DNA from: Ensifer adhaerens
GTDB taxonomy: Bacteria > Pseudomonadota > Alphaproteobacteria > Rhizobiales > Rhizobiaceae
Direction of reading: 5' to 3'
Length of the DNA stretch: 64,000 bases
Assembly: GCA_900215285.1 (NCBI GenBank)
Contig: OCMG01000004.1
Span: forward strand, 1,049,501-1,113,500
Part shown: piece after piece, positions 27,479 through 37,600 of the stretch
Numbering within the stretch: position 1 is the first letter of the stretch
Layout of the letters: the number at the start of each line of letters is the position of its first letter
The notes under the pieces: generated by a model
What the model saw: only the letters and a program-made list of their open reading frames with translations
What the model was told of the DNA's origin: nothing
Database searches by the model: none
Program-made: the position numbers and the translations under genes

Positions 27479-30400
27479 TCAGGCGCCGTAAACGATCAGC
27501 AGGTCCTTGGCGTCGATCTGGTCGCCCGTGCGGACCAGAACTTCGGCAATCGTGCCGTCCTTTTCCGCATGCAGCGCCGTTTCCATCTTCATCGCTTCGA
27601 TGGACAGCAGCACGTCACCGGCCTTGACTGTCTGGCCCGAGGAGACGGCGACCGTCGAGATGACGCCCGGCATCGGCGCGCCGAGATGGGCAGCATTACC
27701 GGCTTCTGCCTTGCGACGGATTGCGCCGCCGGACGCGCCGTGCACGCGATCCGGCACCTTGATGCGGCGCGGCTGGCCGTTCAGTTCGAAGAAGACGGTG
27801 ACCATCCCCTTTTCATCCGTTGCGCCCTGTGCCTGGTTGAGGATGACCAGAGTCTTGCCCTTCTCGATATCGACGAACAGCTCCTCGCCGACCGGCAGGC
27901 CGTAGAAATAGGCTGGTGTCGGCAGCGTCGAAACCGGACCGTAGAGCTCAGACGCGGCGGCGAAATCCGTGAAGACCTTCGGATACATGAGATAGGAGGC
28001 GAACTCGAATTCCGAGATCTCGCGTTCCAGCTTCTCCTCGATCGCCTTCCGCTCGACGGCCAAATCGGCGTCTTCGAGCAGGGAGCCCGGGCGAACCGTA
28101 TAGGCGGCATCGCCCTTCAGCGCCTTCTTCTGCAGAACTTCCGGCCATCCGCCCGGAGGCTGACCGAGATCACCCTTGAGCATGGAGACGACCGAATCCG
28201 GGAAGGAAACATCCTTGGCCGGATTCTCGACATCCGCCACTGTGAGATCCTGGCTCACCATCATGAGCGCCATGTCGCCGACGACCTTGGAGGAGGGCGT
28301 CACCTTGACGATGTCGCCGAACATGCGGTTGGCGTCGGCATAGGCCTGCGCCACTTCATGCCAGCGGGTTTCGAGACCCAGCGAGCGGGCCTGTTCCTTG
28401 AGATTGGTGAACTGGCCGCCCGGCATTTCGTGGAGATAGACTTCGGAAGCCGGACCCTTGAGGTCGCTTTCGAAGGCGGCATACTGGTTGCGCACGGCTT
28501 CCCAGTAGAAGGAGATGCGGCGGATCCAGCTCGTGTCGAGGCCCGGATCGCGTTCGCCACCCTTGAGCGCCTCGACAATCGAGCCGAGGCAGGGCTGCGA
28601 GGTATTGCCGGACAGCGAATCCATGGCGGCATCGACGGCATCGACACCAGCATCCACCGCGGCCAGAACGGTCGCGGCGGCAATGCCGGACGTGTCGTGC
28701 GTGTGGAAGTGGATCGGCAGGTCGGTTGCTTCGCGCAGCGCCTTGAAAAGCATGGTGGCGGCTGCCGGCTTCAGGAGGCCGGCCATGTCTTTGAGTGCGA
28801 TGATGTGTGCGCCAGCACGCTCCAGCTCGCGAGCGAGCTCGACATAGTATTTCAGGTCATATTTCGGACGCGCCGAGCTCAGGATATCGCCCGTGTAGCA
28901 GATCGCAGCTTCGCAGAGCTTGTTCTCTTCGGCGACGGCGTCCATCGAGACGCGCATGTTTTCGACCCAGTTCAAGCAGTCGAAGACGCGGAAGAGGTCG
29001 ATGCCGCCGGCGGAGGCCTGCTTGACGAAGTGCTTCACCACATTGTCGGGATAGTTCTTGTAGCCCACGCCGTTGGCGCCGCGCAGCAGCATCTGGAGGA
29101 GCAGGTTGGGCGCCCCTTCGCGGATGAGCGACAGACGCTCCCAAGGATCTTCGGTGAGGAAGCGCATCGAGACGTCGAAGGTCGCGCCGCCCCAGCATTC
29201 CAGCGACAGAAGGTTCGGCAGGGCACGGGCATAGGTGCCGGCAATGCGCGCAATGTCATAGGTGCGCATGCGGGTGGCGAGCAGCGACTGGTGGCCGTCG
29301 CGCATGGTGGTATCGGTCATCAGCACGCGCTTTTCTGCGCGCATCCATTCGCCGAAGGCCTTCGGACCGAGCTTGTCGAGCAGCTGCTTCGTGCCGTCCG
29401 GGACAGCGCCGTCTATGAAGGGCAGGATGGGGGCTGCGGCATCTTCCGGCGGGCGGGCGCGGCCCTTGGCTTCCGGGTGTCCGTTGACGGTCACGTCGGC
29501 AAGATAGGTCAGCAGCTTGGTGGCGCGGTCCTGACGCTTGACCTGCTGGAAGAGTTCCGGCGTCGTGTCGATGAAGCGCGTCGTATAGCTGTTGTCGCGG
29601 AATTTCGGGTGGCCGATGATGGCTTCGAGGAAGGTGAGGTTGGTGGCCACACCGCGAATACGGAACTCGCGTAGCGCGCGCTCCATGCGGTGAATTGCTT
29701 CTTCCGGGTTCGGCGCCCAGGCGGTCACCTTTTCCAGCAGCGGATCGTAATAGCGGGTGATGACTGCGCCCGAATAGGCCGTACCGCCGTCCAGACGAAT
29801 GCCGAAGCCCGTTGCGCCGCGATAGGCGGTGATTCGGCCATAGTCCGGAATGAAGTTCTGTTCCGGGTCTTCCGTGGTGATGCGGCACTGGAGGGCATGA
29901 CCGTTGAGGCGAATGTTTTCCTGCGCAGGCACGCCCGATTCCGGCGTGCCGATGGCAAAGCCGTCCAGAATGTGGATCTGTGCCTTGACGATATCGATGC
30001 CCGTCACCTGTTCGGTCACGGTATGCTCGACCTGAATGCGCGGGTTGACTTCGATGAAGTAGAATTTGCCGGTATCGGCATCCATCAGATATTCGACCGT
30101 GCCGGCGCCGATATAGTTCGTGGCTTCGGCGATGCGCAGCGAATAGGAGGCGAGCTCCGCGCGCTGTTCGGCCGTCAGATAGGGTGCCGGGGCGCGTTCG
30201 ACGACCTTCTGGTTACGCCGCTGGATTGAGCAGTCGCGCTCGAAAAGATGGACGACATTGCCATGCGTGTCGCCGAGAACCTGGCTTTCGACGTGGCGGG
30301 CGCGTTCGACGAGCTTTTCCAGATAGACCTCGTCCTTGCCGAAGGCGGCCTTGGCTTCGCGCTTGCCTTCGTTGACTTCGCGCAGCAGTTCCTTGGGGTC

Positions 30401-30940
30401 GCGGATGGCGCGCATACCGCGGCCGCCACCGCCCCAGGATGCCTTGAGCATGACCGGGTAGCCGATCTCTTCGGCGAGCCGTTTGATTTCCTCGTCATTG
30501 TCCGGCAGCGGGTCGGTGGCCGGGACAACCGGAACGCCGATGGAAATCGCCAGGTTGCGGGCGGCGACCTTGTTGCCGAGCTGGCGCATGGTTTCCGGCT
30601 TGGGGCCGATGAATATAATGCCGTTTTCGGCGCAGGCCTCGGCGAATTCCGGACTTTCAGAAAGCAGGCCGTAGCCGGGGTGGATGGCGTCGGCGCCTGA
30701 AAGCTTGGCCACGCGGATAATTTCGTCGATCGAAAGATAGCTTTCGATCGGACCGAGATCGCGCTCCAGATGGGGGCCTCGGCCGACCTGATAGCTCTCG
30801 TCCGCCTTGAAGCGGTGAAGCGCCAGTTTGTCTTCTTCCGCCCAGATCGCCACGGTCTTGATGCCGAGTTCGTTTGCAGCGCGGAAAACGCGAATTGCGA
30901 TTTCAGAACGGTTTGCGACGAGAATTTTGGAAATCGTCAA
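27479..30940 (-). CDS. pyc: Pyruvate carboxylase
   Basis: Biotin enzyme carboxylating pyruvate to oxaloacetate. It is a single-chain alpha4-type enzyme of about 1153 residues: biotin carboxylase domain about 1-450 (KILVANRSEIAIRVFRAA; HPGYGLLSE; GGGGRGMRAI), carboxyltransferase domain about 530-810 (TDTTMRDGHQSLLATR; LECWGGATFD), and a C-terminal biotinyl domain with EAMKMET (biotin Lys near 1118). I suggest the TTG at 30938-30940 (LTISKILVANR), which gives the length of the known Rhizobium enzyme; an in-frame ATG at 30976 adds 12 residues and cannot be excluded, since the TTG lies very close to its GGGGAAG. Downstream of a LuxR-type regulator on the same strand. Confidence 0.96.
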   Translation of the reverse strand: MTISKILVANRSEIAIRVFRAANELGIKTVAIWAEEDKLALHRFKADESYQVGRGPHLERDLGPIESYLSIDEIIRVAKLSGADAIHPGYGLLSESPEFAEACAENGIIFIGPKPETMRQLGNKVAARNLAISIGVPVVPATDPLPDNDEEIKRLAEEIGYPVMLKASWGGGGRGMRAIRDPKELLREVNEGKREAKAAFGKDEVYLEKLVERARHVESQVLGDTHGNVVHLFERDCSIQRRNQKVVERAPAPYLTAEQRAELASYSLRIAEATNYIGAGTVEYLMDADTGKFYFIEVNPRIQVEHTVTEQVTGIDIVKAQIHILDGFAIGTPESGVPAQENIRLNGHALQCRITTEDPEQNFIPDYGRITAYRGATGFGIRLDGGTAYSGAVITRYYDPLLEKVTAWAPNPEEAIHRMERALREFRIRGVATNLTFLEAIIGHPKFRDNSYTTRFIDTTPELFQQVKRQDRATKLLTYLADVTVNGHPEAKGRARPPEDAAAPILPFIDGAVPDGTKQLLDKLGPKAFGEWMRAEKRVLMTDTTMRDGHQSLLATRMRTYDIARIAGTYARALPNLLSLECWGGATFDVSMRFLTEDPWERLSLIREGAPNLLLQMLLRGANGVGYKNYPDNVVKHFVKQASAGGIDLFRVFDCLNWVENMRVSMDAVAEENKLCEAAICYTGDILSSARPKYDLKYYVELARELERAGAHIIALKDMAGLLKPAAATMLFKALREATDLPIHFHTHDTSGIAAATVLAAVDAGVDAVDAAMDSLSGNTSQPCLGSIVEALKGGERDPGLDTSWIRRISFYWEAVRNQYAAFESDLKGPASEVYLHEMPGGQFTNLKEQARSLGLETRWHEVAQAYADANRMFGDIVKVTPSSKVVGDMALMMVSQDLTVADVENPAKDVSFPDSVVSMLKGDLGQPPGGWPEVLQKKALKGDAAYTVRPGSLLEDADLAVERKAIEEKLEREISEFEFASYLMYPKVFTDFAAASELYGPVSTLPTPAYFYGLPVGEELFVDIEKGKTLVILNQAQGATDEKGMVTVFFELNGQPRRIKVPDRVHGASGGAIRRKAEAGNAAHLGAPMPGVISTVAVSSGQTVKAGDVLLSIEAMKMETALHAEKDGTIAEVLVRTGDQIDAKDLLIVYGA

Positions 30941-31044
30941 GGTCTTCCCCCATTTTTGGCAGCTCCCATGCTGCACCCGCTAACAAATTGTTAGCGTCTC
31001 GCGAGACGAAGTTCAACGAGACTCTTTTGCGGGGATAGCTTAAC

Positions 31045-31803
31045 TCAGGAGACCAGGCCTTGGCGGAATGCCAATGCGACAACATGCTGGCGATTTCGCG
31101 CCTCCAGCTTCTCCTGAATGCCGTTCATGTACCAGTCGACAGTATGGCTGGAGAGGTTCAAGACCTTTCCGATTTCCTGCGAGGTCATGCCTTCGGCCAG
31201 AAAATGCAGGACTTCCAGCTCACGCCGCGTCAACTTGATTTCGGGCGGGGCTTCCTCGGTCTCGTCGGATTGCTGCTCTCTGGCCCTGAAACGCGAGAGT
31301 TCCATGAACATGAGCTTCGCGACCTGTTCGAAAAGAGACACTTCCACAGGCGTCAGTTCGACGGGAAGTCCGCCGAGCGTCATGTTGCCCATCAGGCCCT
31401 GACGGCCATGAATGGGAAAGATATAGCCATCCTCAAGGCCGAATTTCGCGGCTTCCTTGAACATCTGATCCATTCGTCGCTTCTGCGGATCGGATTTCAG
31501 CGCTCTTCTGGCGTCCTTCCAGCGAAAGGCGCCGGCGGCCCGTCCGAGGTAGCGTATCGTCGGATCAACGAGGACAAAGCGGTTGGCAATGTAGGTCTCA
31601 GGCCATTTCTGAGGCCACTTGCCGGCCAGAACGAGCGTCATCGGGTCCTGGTGGGGACGGGGCTGAATGAGCACGCCATAAAATTGGAAGCGATACTGTT
31701 TCAGCAAGTGCTCGAAATCGGCGATCAATGTCTTCGGGTTTTCGTGTTCCCGGCCCATGACGAGGAACTGCACGATCGCATTGATACTCATTCCGTCACC
31801 CAA
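31045..31803 (-). CDS. Orphan LuxR-family transcriptional regulator
   Basis: 252 residues. The N-terminal part (about 20-165) resembles an autoinducer-binding domain, with DFEHLLKQYRFQFYG and the WKDARRA segment. The C-terminal GerE-type HTH (about 187-250) is clear: LTRRELEVLHFLAEGMTSQE, then LNLSSHTVDWYMNGIQEKL. No luxI-type synthase gene lies in this window, so it is a solo regulator as far as can be seen. Ligand and targets are unknown. A second Met (31791) is an alternative start. It faces a 739-bp non-coding region shared with ndvA. Confidence 0.87.
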   Translation of the reverse strand: MGDGMSINAIVQFLVMGREHENPKTLIADFEHLLKQYRFQFYGVLIQPRPHQDPMTLVLAGKWPQKWPETYIANRFVLVDPTIRYLGRAAGAFRWKDARRALKSDPQKRRMDQMFKEAAKFGLEDGYIFPIHGRQGLMGNMTLGGLPVELTPVEVSLFEQVAKLMFMELSRFRAREQQSDETEEAPPEIKLTRRELEVLHFLAEGMTSQEIGKVLNLSSHTVDWYMNGIQEKLEARNRQHVVALAFRQGLVS

Positions 31804-32542
31804 TCACCCGACCGCTGAAAAAGCTTCGGCCGGTAAACACGTGTGATATCGAGCATGCGCCAGCGATCGCTGTTTATTAGAGCATTTCCATTACGTTACG
31901 CTAAAGAGGTGGCCCCGATGAGACCTCCCTCAAACGACATATGGAAACATATATAAACTCAATATCTTAGATGATTTATGAATGGCAAACATACTCTCTG
32001 TCAAGAAGGCTTCCTTATGATTTTCCTGCAATTTCAAGTTCCACAATCAATCGGCGACGGCTCGATGCGGCGATCTGAATCCCGCCTTTGCCGGAAGAGG
32101 TGAATTCCTTGGCTCAGGCTCCCGCCCTGACCCTGAGCCGGGTAACCTACCGATCGATTCGGGCGCGAACCGGTTCGCAAATTTGCTGTAATTCCGCTAG
32201 AGAGAAATACCGTTCCTCCATCGACGTTTCCGATGATGGTTCGGACAATCAGGTCATGCGAAAGGTGTGGACCGAATAGCCCCTGAAAGTCGCAACACCG
32301 CATTGCCTTTGTTGATGCGGCGAATATGTCGCTCAGGTTCTGTTCATCTGTCGTGACTATCTTGAGGTATCGCGCAGTTGTTGCATCGACGCCGGTCAGG
32401 CTTGGTCTTGCTGACGCCGTCGCGAGATCGCCGGTTGTTGTCGCTGGTTCTTGCCGCAACTTGCGTCATGAAAGTCTTGCCGTGTCGAGGCCGGAATCTC
32501 CGAGCGTCGGTCCGGAAAATACAGGGAAAGGGCAGACGCCAA
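31804..32542. other. 739-bp non-coding region upstream of luxR-type gene and ndvA
   Basis: No convincing gene on either strand. The part at about 31920-32040 is markedly AT-rich compared with its neighbours and is the likeliest promoter zone. A short stretch near 31880 (AGAGCATTTCC) looks like the end of a RIME-type repeat. A hairpin is formed by GGCTCAGG (32111-32118) and CCTGAGCC (32132-32139). The frame of ndvA is open upstream to 32378, but that part has no homology that I recognise. It could hold a long 5' leader or a small RNA. Confidence 0.6.
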
Positions 32543-34303
32543 GTGTCGCTTACCAAGGTTTATCTCAGAGCGCTTCGATATCTCACCGAGGAGCGATTGA
32601 GAGTTTCGATCGTCGTCGTCAGCAATATCGTGCTCGCGCTCGTCGCCATTGCCGAGCCGATTCTTTTCGGTCGCATTATCGATGCCATGTCGTCTGGCGC
32701 GAATTCGCTGCCGGTGCTGATTGCATGGGCGGGGCTGGGCATCTTCAACACGGTTGCCTTCGTTCTTGTCGCGCGCGAAGCTGACAGGCTGGCCCATTCC
32801 CGCCGGTCCGGGCTGCTTGCCGAGGCCTTTTCGCGGATCATTTCGATGCCGCTGGCTTGGCATAGCCAGCGCGGTACCTCGAACGTCCTCCACACGCTGC
32901 TTCGAGCCTGCGAGACGCTGTTCGGCCTCTGGCTCGAATTCATGCGCACGCATCTTTCCACCGCCGTGGCGCTGGTGCTGCTGGTGCCGGCCGCGCTTTC
33001 GATGGATGTTCGGCTTTCGATCGTGCTTCTGCTGCTCGGGGTTCTCTACTGGCTGACCGGCCAGGTGGTGATGAACCGGACGCGCGAGGGCCAGGCTGCC
33101 GTCGAGGAACACTATCATCAGGTCTTCTCGCATGTCAGCGATACGATCAGCAACGTGCCGGTGCTGCACAGCTACAACCGAATTGAGCGCGAGACGCAGG
33201 CGCTGAAGGAATATACCGGGCGGCTGCTTTCTGCACAGTTTCCGGTTCTCGACTGGTGGGCGCTGGCAAGCGCACTCAACAGGATAGCCTCGACCATTTC
33301 GATGATGGCCATTCTGATCCTCGGCTCGATCATGGTGAAGAGCGGTGAGATCAAGGTCGGCGATGTGATCGCCTTCATCGGCTTTGCCAACTTGCTGATC
33401 TCCCGGCTCGATCAGATCAAGGGCTTTGCGAGCCAGATTTTCGAGGCGCGGGCAAAGCTGGAGGAATTCTACAAGCTCGAGGATTCGGTCCGCGATCGCG
33501 AGGAGTCGGTGGAGGCCGAGGATCTCGGCCATGTGGCAGGACGTGTCGAGTTCCGCAATGTGTCCTTCGATTTCGCCAATACCACGCAAGGCGTGCGCGA
33601 CGTCTCGTTTACCGTGGAAGCCGGGCAGACTGTCGCCATTGTCGGCCCCACGGGTGCCGGCAAGACCACGCTGATCAACCTGCTGCAGCGCGTCTATGAT
33701 CCGCAACAGGGAGAAATCCTCATTGACGGGGTCAATATCACCAAGGTCACCCGCAAATCCCTGCGGCGTGCCATTGCGACTGTTTTCCAGGATTCGGGTC
33801 TTCTCAACCGGTCGATCTCGGAGAATATTCGCATCGGCCGCGAGGACGCGACGACGGATGATGTGATCGAAGCTGCACGCGCGGCCTCGGCTGATGATTT
33901 CATCGAGAGCCGGTTGGCCGGTTACGACACCGTTGTCGGCGACCGTGGAAATCGGCTCTCCGGCGGCGAACGCCAGCGTATCGCGCTGGCGCGCGCCATC
34001 CTGAAGGACGCGCCCATTCTCGTTCTCGATGAGGCGACATCGGCGCTGGACGTTGAAACGGAGGCACGCATCAAGACCGCGATCGACCGCCTTCGTGCCA
34101 ACCGCACGACTTTCATCATCGCGCATCGGCTGTCGACCGTTCGCGATGCCGATCTCGTTGTGTTCCTCGACCACGGGCGGATCGCAGAGCAGGGCTCCTT
34201 CGACTACCTGAGCCACAGCAACGGCCGCTTTGCCGCCTTGCTGCGCGCTTCCGGTATTCTGACCGATGATCTGGTGAAGAGCGCGCATCCGGCCGCGGAA
34301 TGA
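32543..34303 (+). CDS. ndvA: Cyclic beta-1,2-glucan exporter, ABC transporter NdvA/ChvA
   Basis: Inner-membrane ABC exporter that moves cyclic beta-1,2-glucan to the periplasm; in relatives it is required for nodule invasion or attachment and for hypo-osmotic adaptation. The 586-residue half-transporter has an N-terminal membrane domain (about 20-320, with the typical IAEPILFGRIIDAMSSG and FVLVAREADRLAH) and a C-terminal ATPase: Walker A GPTGAGKTT near 367, signature LSGGERQR near 472, Walker B LVLDEATSALD near 495. I start at the GTG at 32543 (SLTKVYLRALRYL), which has AGGGAAAGGG upstream and gives the length of Agrobacterium ChvA. It converges with ndvB. Confidence 0.95.
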   Translation: MSLTKVYLRALRYLTEERLRVSIVVVSNIVLALVAIAEPILFGRIIDAMSSGANSLPVLIAWAGLGIFNTVAFVLVAREADRLAHSRRSGLLAEAFSRIISMPLAWHSQRGTSNVLHTLLRACETLFGLWLEFMRTHLSTAVALVLLVPAALSMDVRLSIVLLLLGVLYWLTGQVVMNRTREGQAAVEEHYHQVFSHVSDTISNVPVLHSYNRIERETQALKEYTGRLLSAQFPVLDWWALASALNRIASTISMMAILILGSIMVKSGEIKVGDVIAFIGFANLLISRLDQIKGFASQIFEARAKLEEFYKLEDSVRDREESVEAEDLGHVAGRVEFRNVSFDFANTTQGVRDVSFTVEAGQTVAIVGPTGAGKTTLINLLQRVYDPQQGEILIDGVNITKVTRKSLRRAIATVFQDSGLLNRSISENIRIGREDATTDDVIEAARAASADDFIESRLAGYDTVVGDRGNRLSGGERQRIALARAILKDAPILVLDEATSALDVETEARIKTAIDRLRANRTTFIIAHRLSTVRDADLVVFLDHGRIAEQGSFDYLSHSNGRFAALLRASGILTDDLVKSAHPAAE

Positions 34304-34311
34304 CATGAAAG

Positions 34312-34345
34312 GCCTGTCACCCGTGCGCGGGTGTGCAGGCTTTTT
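34312..34345 (+). terminator. Rho-independent terminator after ndvA
   Basis: GCCTG-TC-ACCCG pairs with CGGGT-GT-GCAGGC around a short loop, then TTTTT. It begins 9 bp after the ndvA stop. Confidence 0.87.
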
Positions 34346-34356
34346 CCACTCTCCGG

Positions 34357-34460
34357 GTTGGAGCGATTCCTGCGAAAGTGGAAACCGGTTTCGCGCTCGG
34401 AATTGCGTAATAACAAAGAGCTAGATCGTTTCAGTGTTTCCATGAAAGGCTGAAACGATT
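34357..34460. repeat. RIME-like rhizobial intergenic mosaic repeat
   Basis: The segment from 34362 (GCGATTCCTGCGAAAGTGG, then AACCGG, then GGAATTGCGT) is related to the element at 49393-49448 read in reverse: both have a ...CGGGAACCGGTTTTC-type core and a GGAATTGCGT-type end. It is followed by a second hairpin, ATCGTTTCAG (34425-34434) with CTGAAACGAT (34450-34459). This two-palindrome layout is that of the RIME elements known from rhizobial genomes. Confidence 0.75.
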
Positions 34461-34550
34461 TCACTCATGTCCGGCAGCAGCTTTCCGATATGGCCTCGAC
34501 GGCATCGCACCGGGCGCGACCCGAAATCCGTGACGGCATGGTCAACTGAA

Positions 34551-34583
34551 AGAGCCGCTGCATCGATTCGACGCAGCGGCTCT
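34551..34583 (-). terminator. Probable terminator of ndvB
   Basis: An 11-bp perfect stem, AGAGCCGCTGC with GCAGCGGCTCT, 11-nt loop. On the minus strand the sequence that follows is TTTCAGTT, a weak U tract. It is 64 bp beyond the ndvB stop. Confidence 0.75.
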
Positions 34584-34646
34584 TCCTGTTCTGGTCGTGG
34601 AAAGGGGAGGGCGCCTGCTGCGCACCCCGGCTTCCATTCTTCCTGT

Positions 34647-37600
34647 TCAGGCCGGCGTGCGGCCCTTTTTGCCGTTCACGCTCGTCTCGATCTGGCCGGC
34701 GGCTCCACGGGTCGACTTGACCTCAATCGTCTTGCCCGGCAGTTCGATCCGTGCCGTGACGCTGTTCCAGCCCGTCGGCAACGCCGGATTGGCGACAATC
34801 TCGCCGCCTTTACGCTCGATGCCGAGGAGGCCTTCGACGACGCTGCGATAGATCCAGCCGGCCGAGCCTGTATACCAGCTCCAGCCGCCCTGGCCGCGCA
34901 ATGTGCCCTCGCCATAGATGTCGGCGGCGACCGCATAAGGTTCCGTGCGGTAAAGCTCGGCTGCTTCGCGATCCATCGAATGACGTATCGGCAGCAGGCA
35001 ATCGAGGCACTGCATCGCGTCATCCGGCCGGCCTGATTTTGCCAGTGCCAGCGCCAGCCACGCACCTGCATGCGTATACTGGCCGCCATTTTCGCGAATT
35101 CCCGGCGGATAGGCGCGGATATAGCCCGGGTCCTTGTCCGTTGTCGCATAGGGCGGGTTGAAGAGACGCAGGATACCGGCGTCGTGCTCCAGCAGGTTAT
35201 TGAGCGCGGCGTCGAGGGCCTGCTTGCTGCGGTCCGGATTGCCCTGGCCGGAGAGAACACTCCACGACTGTGCAATCGAATCGATACGGTTCTCGTCACT
35301 CTCAGCAGAACCCAGCGGCGTGCCGTCGTCGTAATAGGCGCGACGATAATAATGACCGTCCCACCCTGCCGTTTCGATTGCGTCGCGCAGGCGCTCCAGA
35401 TGCGTGCGCCAATTGTTGGCGCGCGTCTGGTCACCCCGGTTTTCCGCGACTGGGATGAAGCGCGAGAGGGTGCCTGCAAGGATCCAGGCGAGCCAGACGC
35501 TTTCGCCGCGACCCGCAATACCCACACGATTCATGCCGTCGTTCCAGTCGCCGCCGAGGATCAATGGCAGGCCGTGAGGCCCGGTCCGCGTCAGCGCCAA
35601 ATCGAGGCCCATGGCGGCGTGCTCGTAGATGCTCGCAGTCCGTTCGGAGGCTTCCGGACGGAAGAAGGCGTCATGCACGTTCTCTGCCAGCAGCGGTCCG
35701 GCGATGAAGGGCACGTCTTCATCCAGGATCGCGGTATCACCGGTCGCGGCCGCATACTGGTCGACCGCATAGGCGAGCCAGACGACGTCGTCCGAAATAT
35801 GCGTTCGAACCCCCGCGCCGGTTTCCGGCAGCCACCAGTGCTGCACGTCGCCTTCCACGAATTGCCGGCCCGCCGCCGTCAGGATCTGGCGACGCGCGAT
35901 CGACGGATCATGCAGCAGCAGCGCAAGCGAATCCTGCAACTGGTCGCGGAACCCGAAGGCCCCGCTGGCCTGATAGAAGGCTGCCCGCGCCGTGATGCGG
36001 CAGGAGAGCATCTGGTAGGGCAGCCAGCCGTTCAGCAAGTGGTTGAGGGCACGGTCCGGCGTTTCGATATGGACCTTGCCGAGGAACTTGCTCCAGCGCG
36101 TCCTGTTGGCTTCGAGCGCGCTGTTGAAATCGGCAGCGATCGCCTCCGCAGACAGGGCTTCCGCGGCGGCATCATTGTCACCGTCGCCGAGCATGAAGGT
36201 GAATTCACGCGAATCGCCCGGCTGAAGGATGATGTCCAGCGATAGCGCCGCGCACGGGTCGCCGTCATGGTCCATCTGGCCCGACAGGTCTCTTGCTGCC
36301 GTGACGGAGCCCGGGCGTCGGATGTCGCCCCACCGTCCGATGAACTCGCCGCGCGAAGCCGTGGCGCTGGACACATCGGCGTTGACCGCGAAGAAGGCCG
36401 TACGGCCGGAATGCGTGATGCTATAGGGGTTGGAGGCAAAGAGAACTTGCTTGTTCGCCGCTGCCTTGCAGGCAACGAAGGGGGCCGTCCTGTTCGGATT
36501 GTTGCCCAGCATCCACTCGACATAGCCGTAGATGCGGAAACTGCGCGCAATCGAGCCCTTGTTGGAAAGCGTCAGGCGCGAGAGTTTCACCGGCCTGCCC
36601 GGAAGAAGAGTCTGGCTGAGTTCGATCCCGACCTGTTCCTGCACGCTGCGGAATGTCGAGTAGCCAAAGCCGTGACGGGTTTCGAACTCCACCGACTCTC
36701 GCTCGCTCAAGGCGGCGAACGGGGTGAGGACCGCACCGCTGTTGAGGTCTGTAATATAGAAGGTCTCGCTCGGCCGGTCGATGACGGGGTCGTTCGACCA
36801 GGTCGTCAGCGGATAGTCGCGGGAGTTCTTGCTCCAGGTGTAGCCACCGCCTTCCGCCGCAACGTGGAAGCCGAAGTCGTTTTCGGCAATCACGTTGATC
36901 CACGGATGCGGGGTGGATTCGCCGCCGCGGAGACGGATGACGTATTCGTCGCCCTGGGCGGAGAAGCCACCATAGCCATTCCAGAATTCCAGGCCATCTC
37001 CGGACAGGGTGCCGGCTTCCTTGATCGCCTTGGAACGATAGCGCGGCGCTTCCGGCGGTGCTTCGAGAACTCGATTCTCGAAGAGCGAGACGGTTCGAGC
37101 GATCTGCTCGGAAATCGCGCCATTGCGGGCGTGGAAGACCGCGCGGGATGAGGCGAGCAGCGAGGCCCAGGTGGCATCGTCCATCAGATCGCGTCGCACG
37201 GCAAAGATGTGCTGGCGCGGGCCGTCGGACTGGCCTCGCAGGCGCGCGTTCTCGCACATGGAATCCAGCGTGTGCTGCATGTCTTGCGCATAGGATGTAG
37301 CCCGTTCGTTGACGATGACCAGATCGGCGGTCACGCCGCGCGAACGCAGATATTCCTGGGCGCGGAGCGCGCCCCAGGCGACATTGAGATCGACGTCGTC
37401 GTTGATCCGGAGCATGAAGATCGGGAAGTCGCCGGAGATCGCCAGCGGCCAGAGTGCCGTCTGCGACGCGGCCATGGCCTCGGCCGAGCCGGCATCGGCG
37501 CGCAGCAGCGTTTCGGGATAGACCAGATAGCGGCCAAGGATCTGGAAGGCGGTTGCCTCCTGGGGCGATGCGCCCACATGGCGCATCTGCACCTGGCTTC

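Noticed and set aside
27458..29674. A 738-codon open frame antisense to pyc
   Set aside because: Composition effect of the GC-rich pyc gene; no domain or ribosome binding site evident.
32378..32542. Longer N-terminus for ndvA from an ATG at 32378
   Set aside because: The extra 55 residues are Arg-rich and unlike known NdvA/ChvA; the GTG at 32543 has a good ribosome binding site and gives the expected length.
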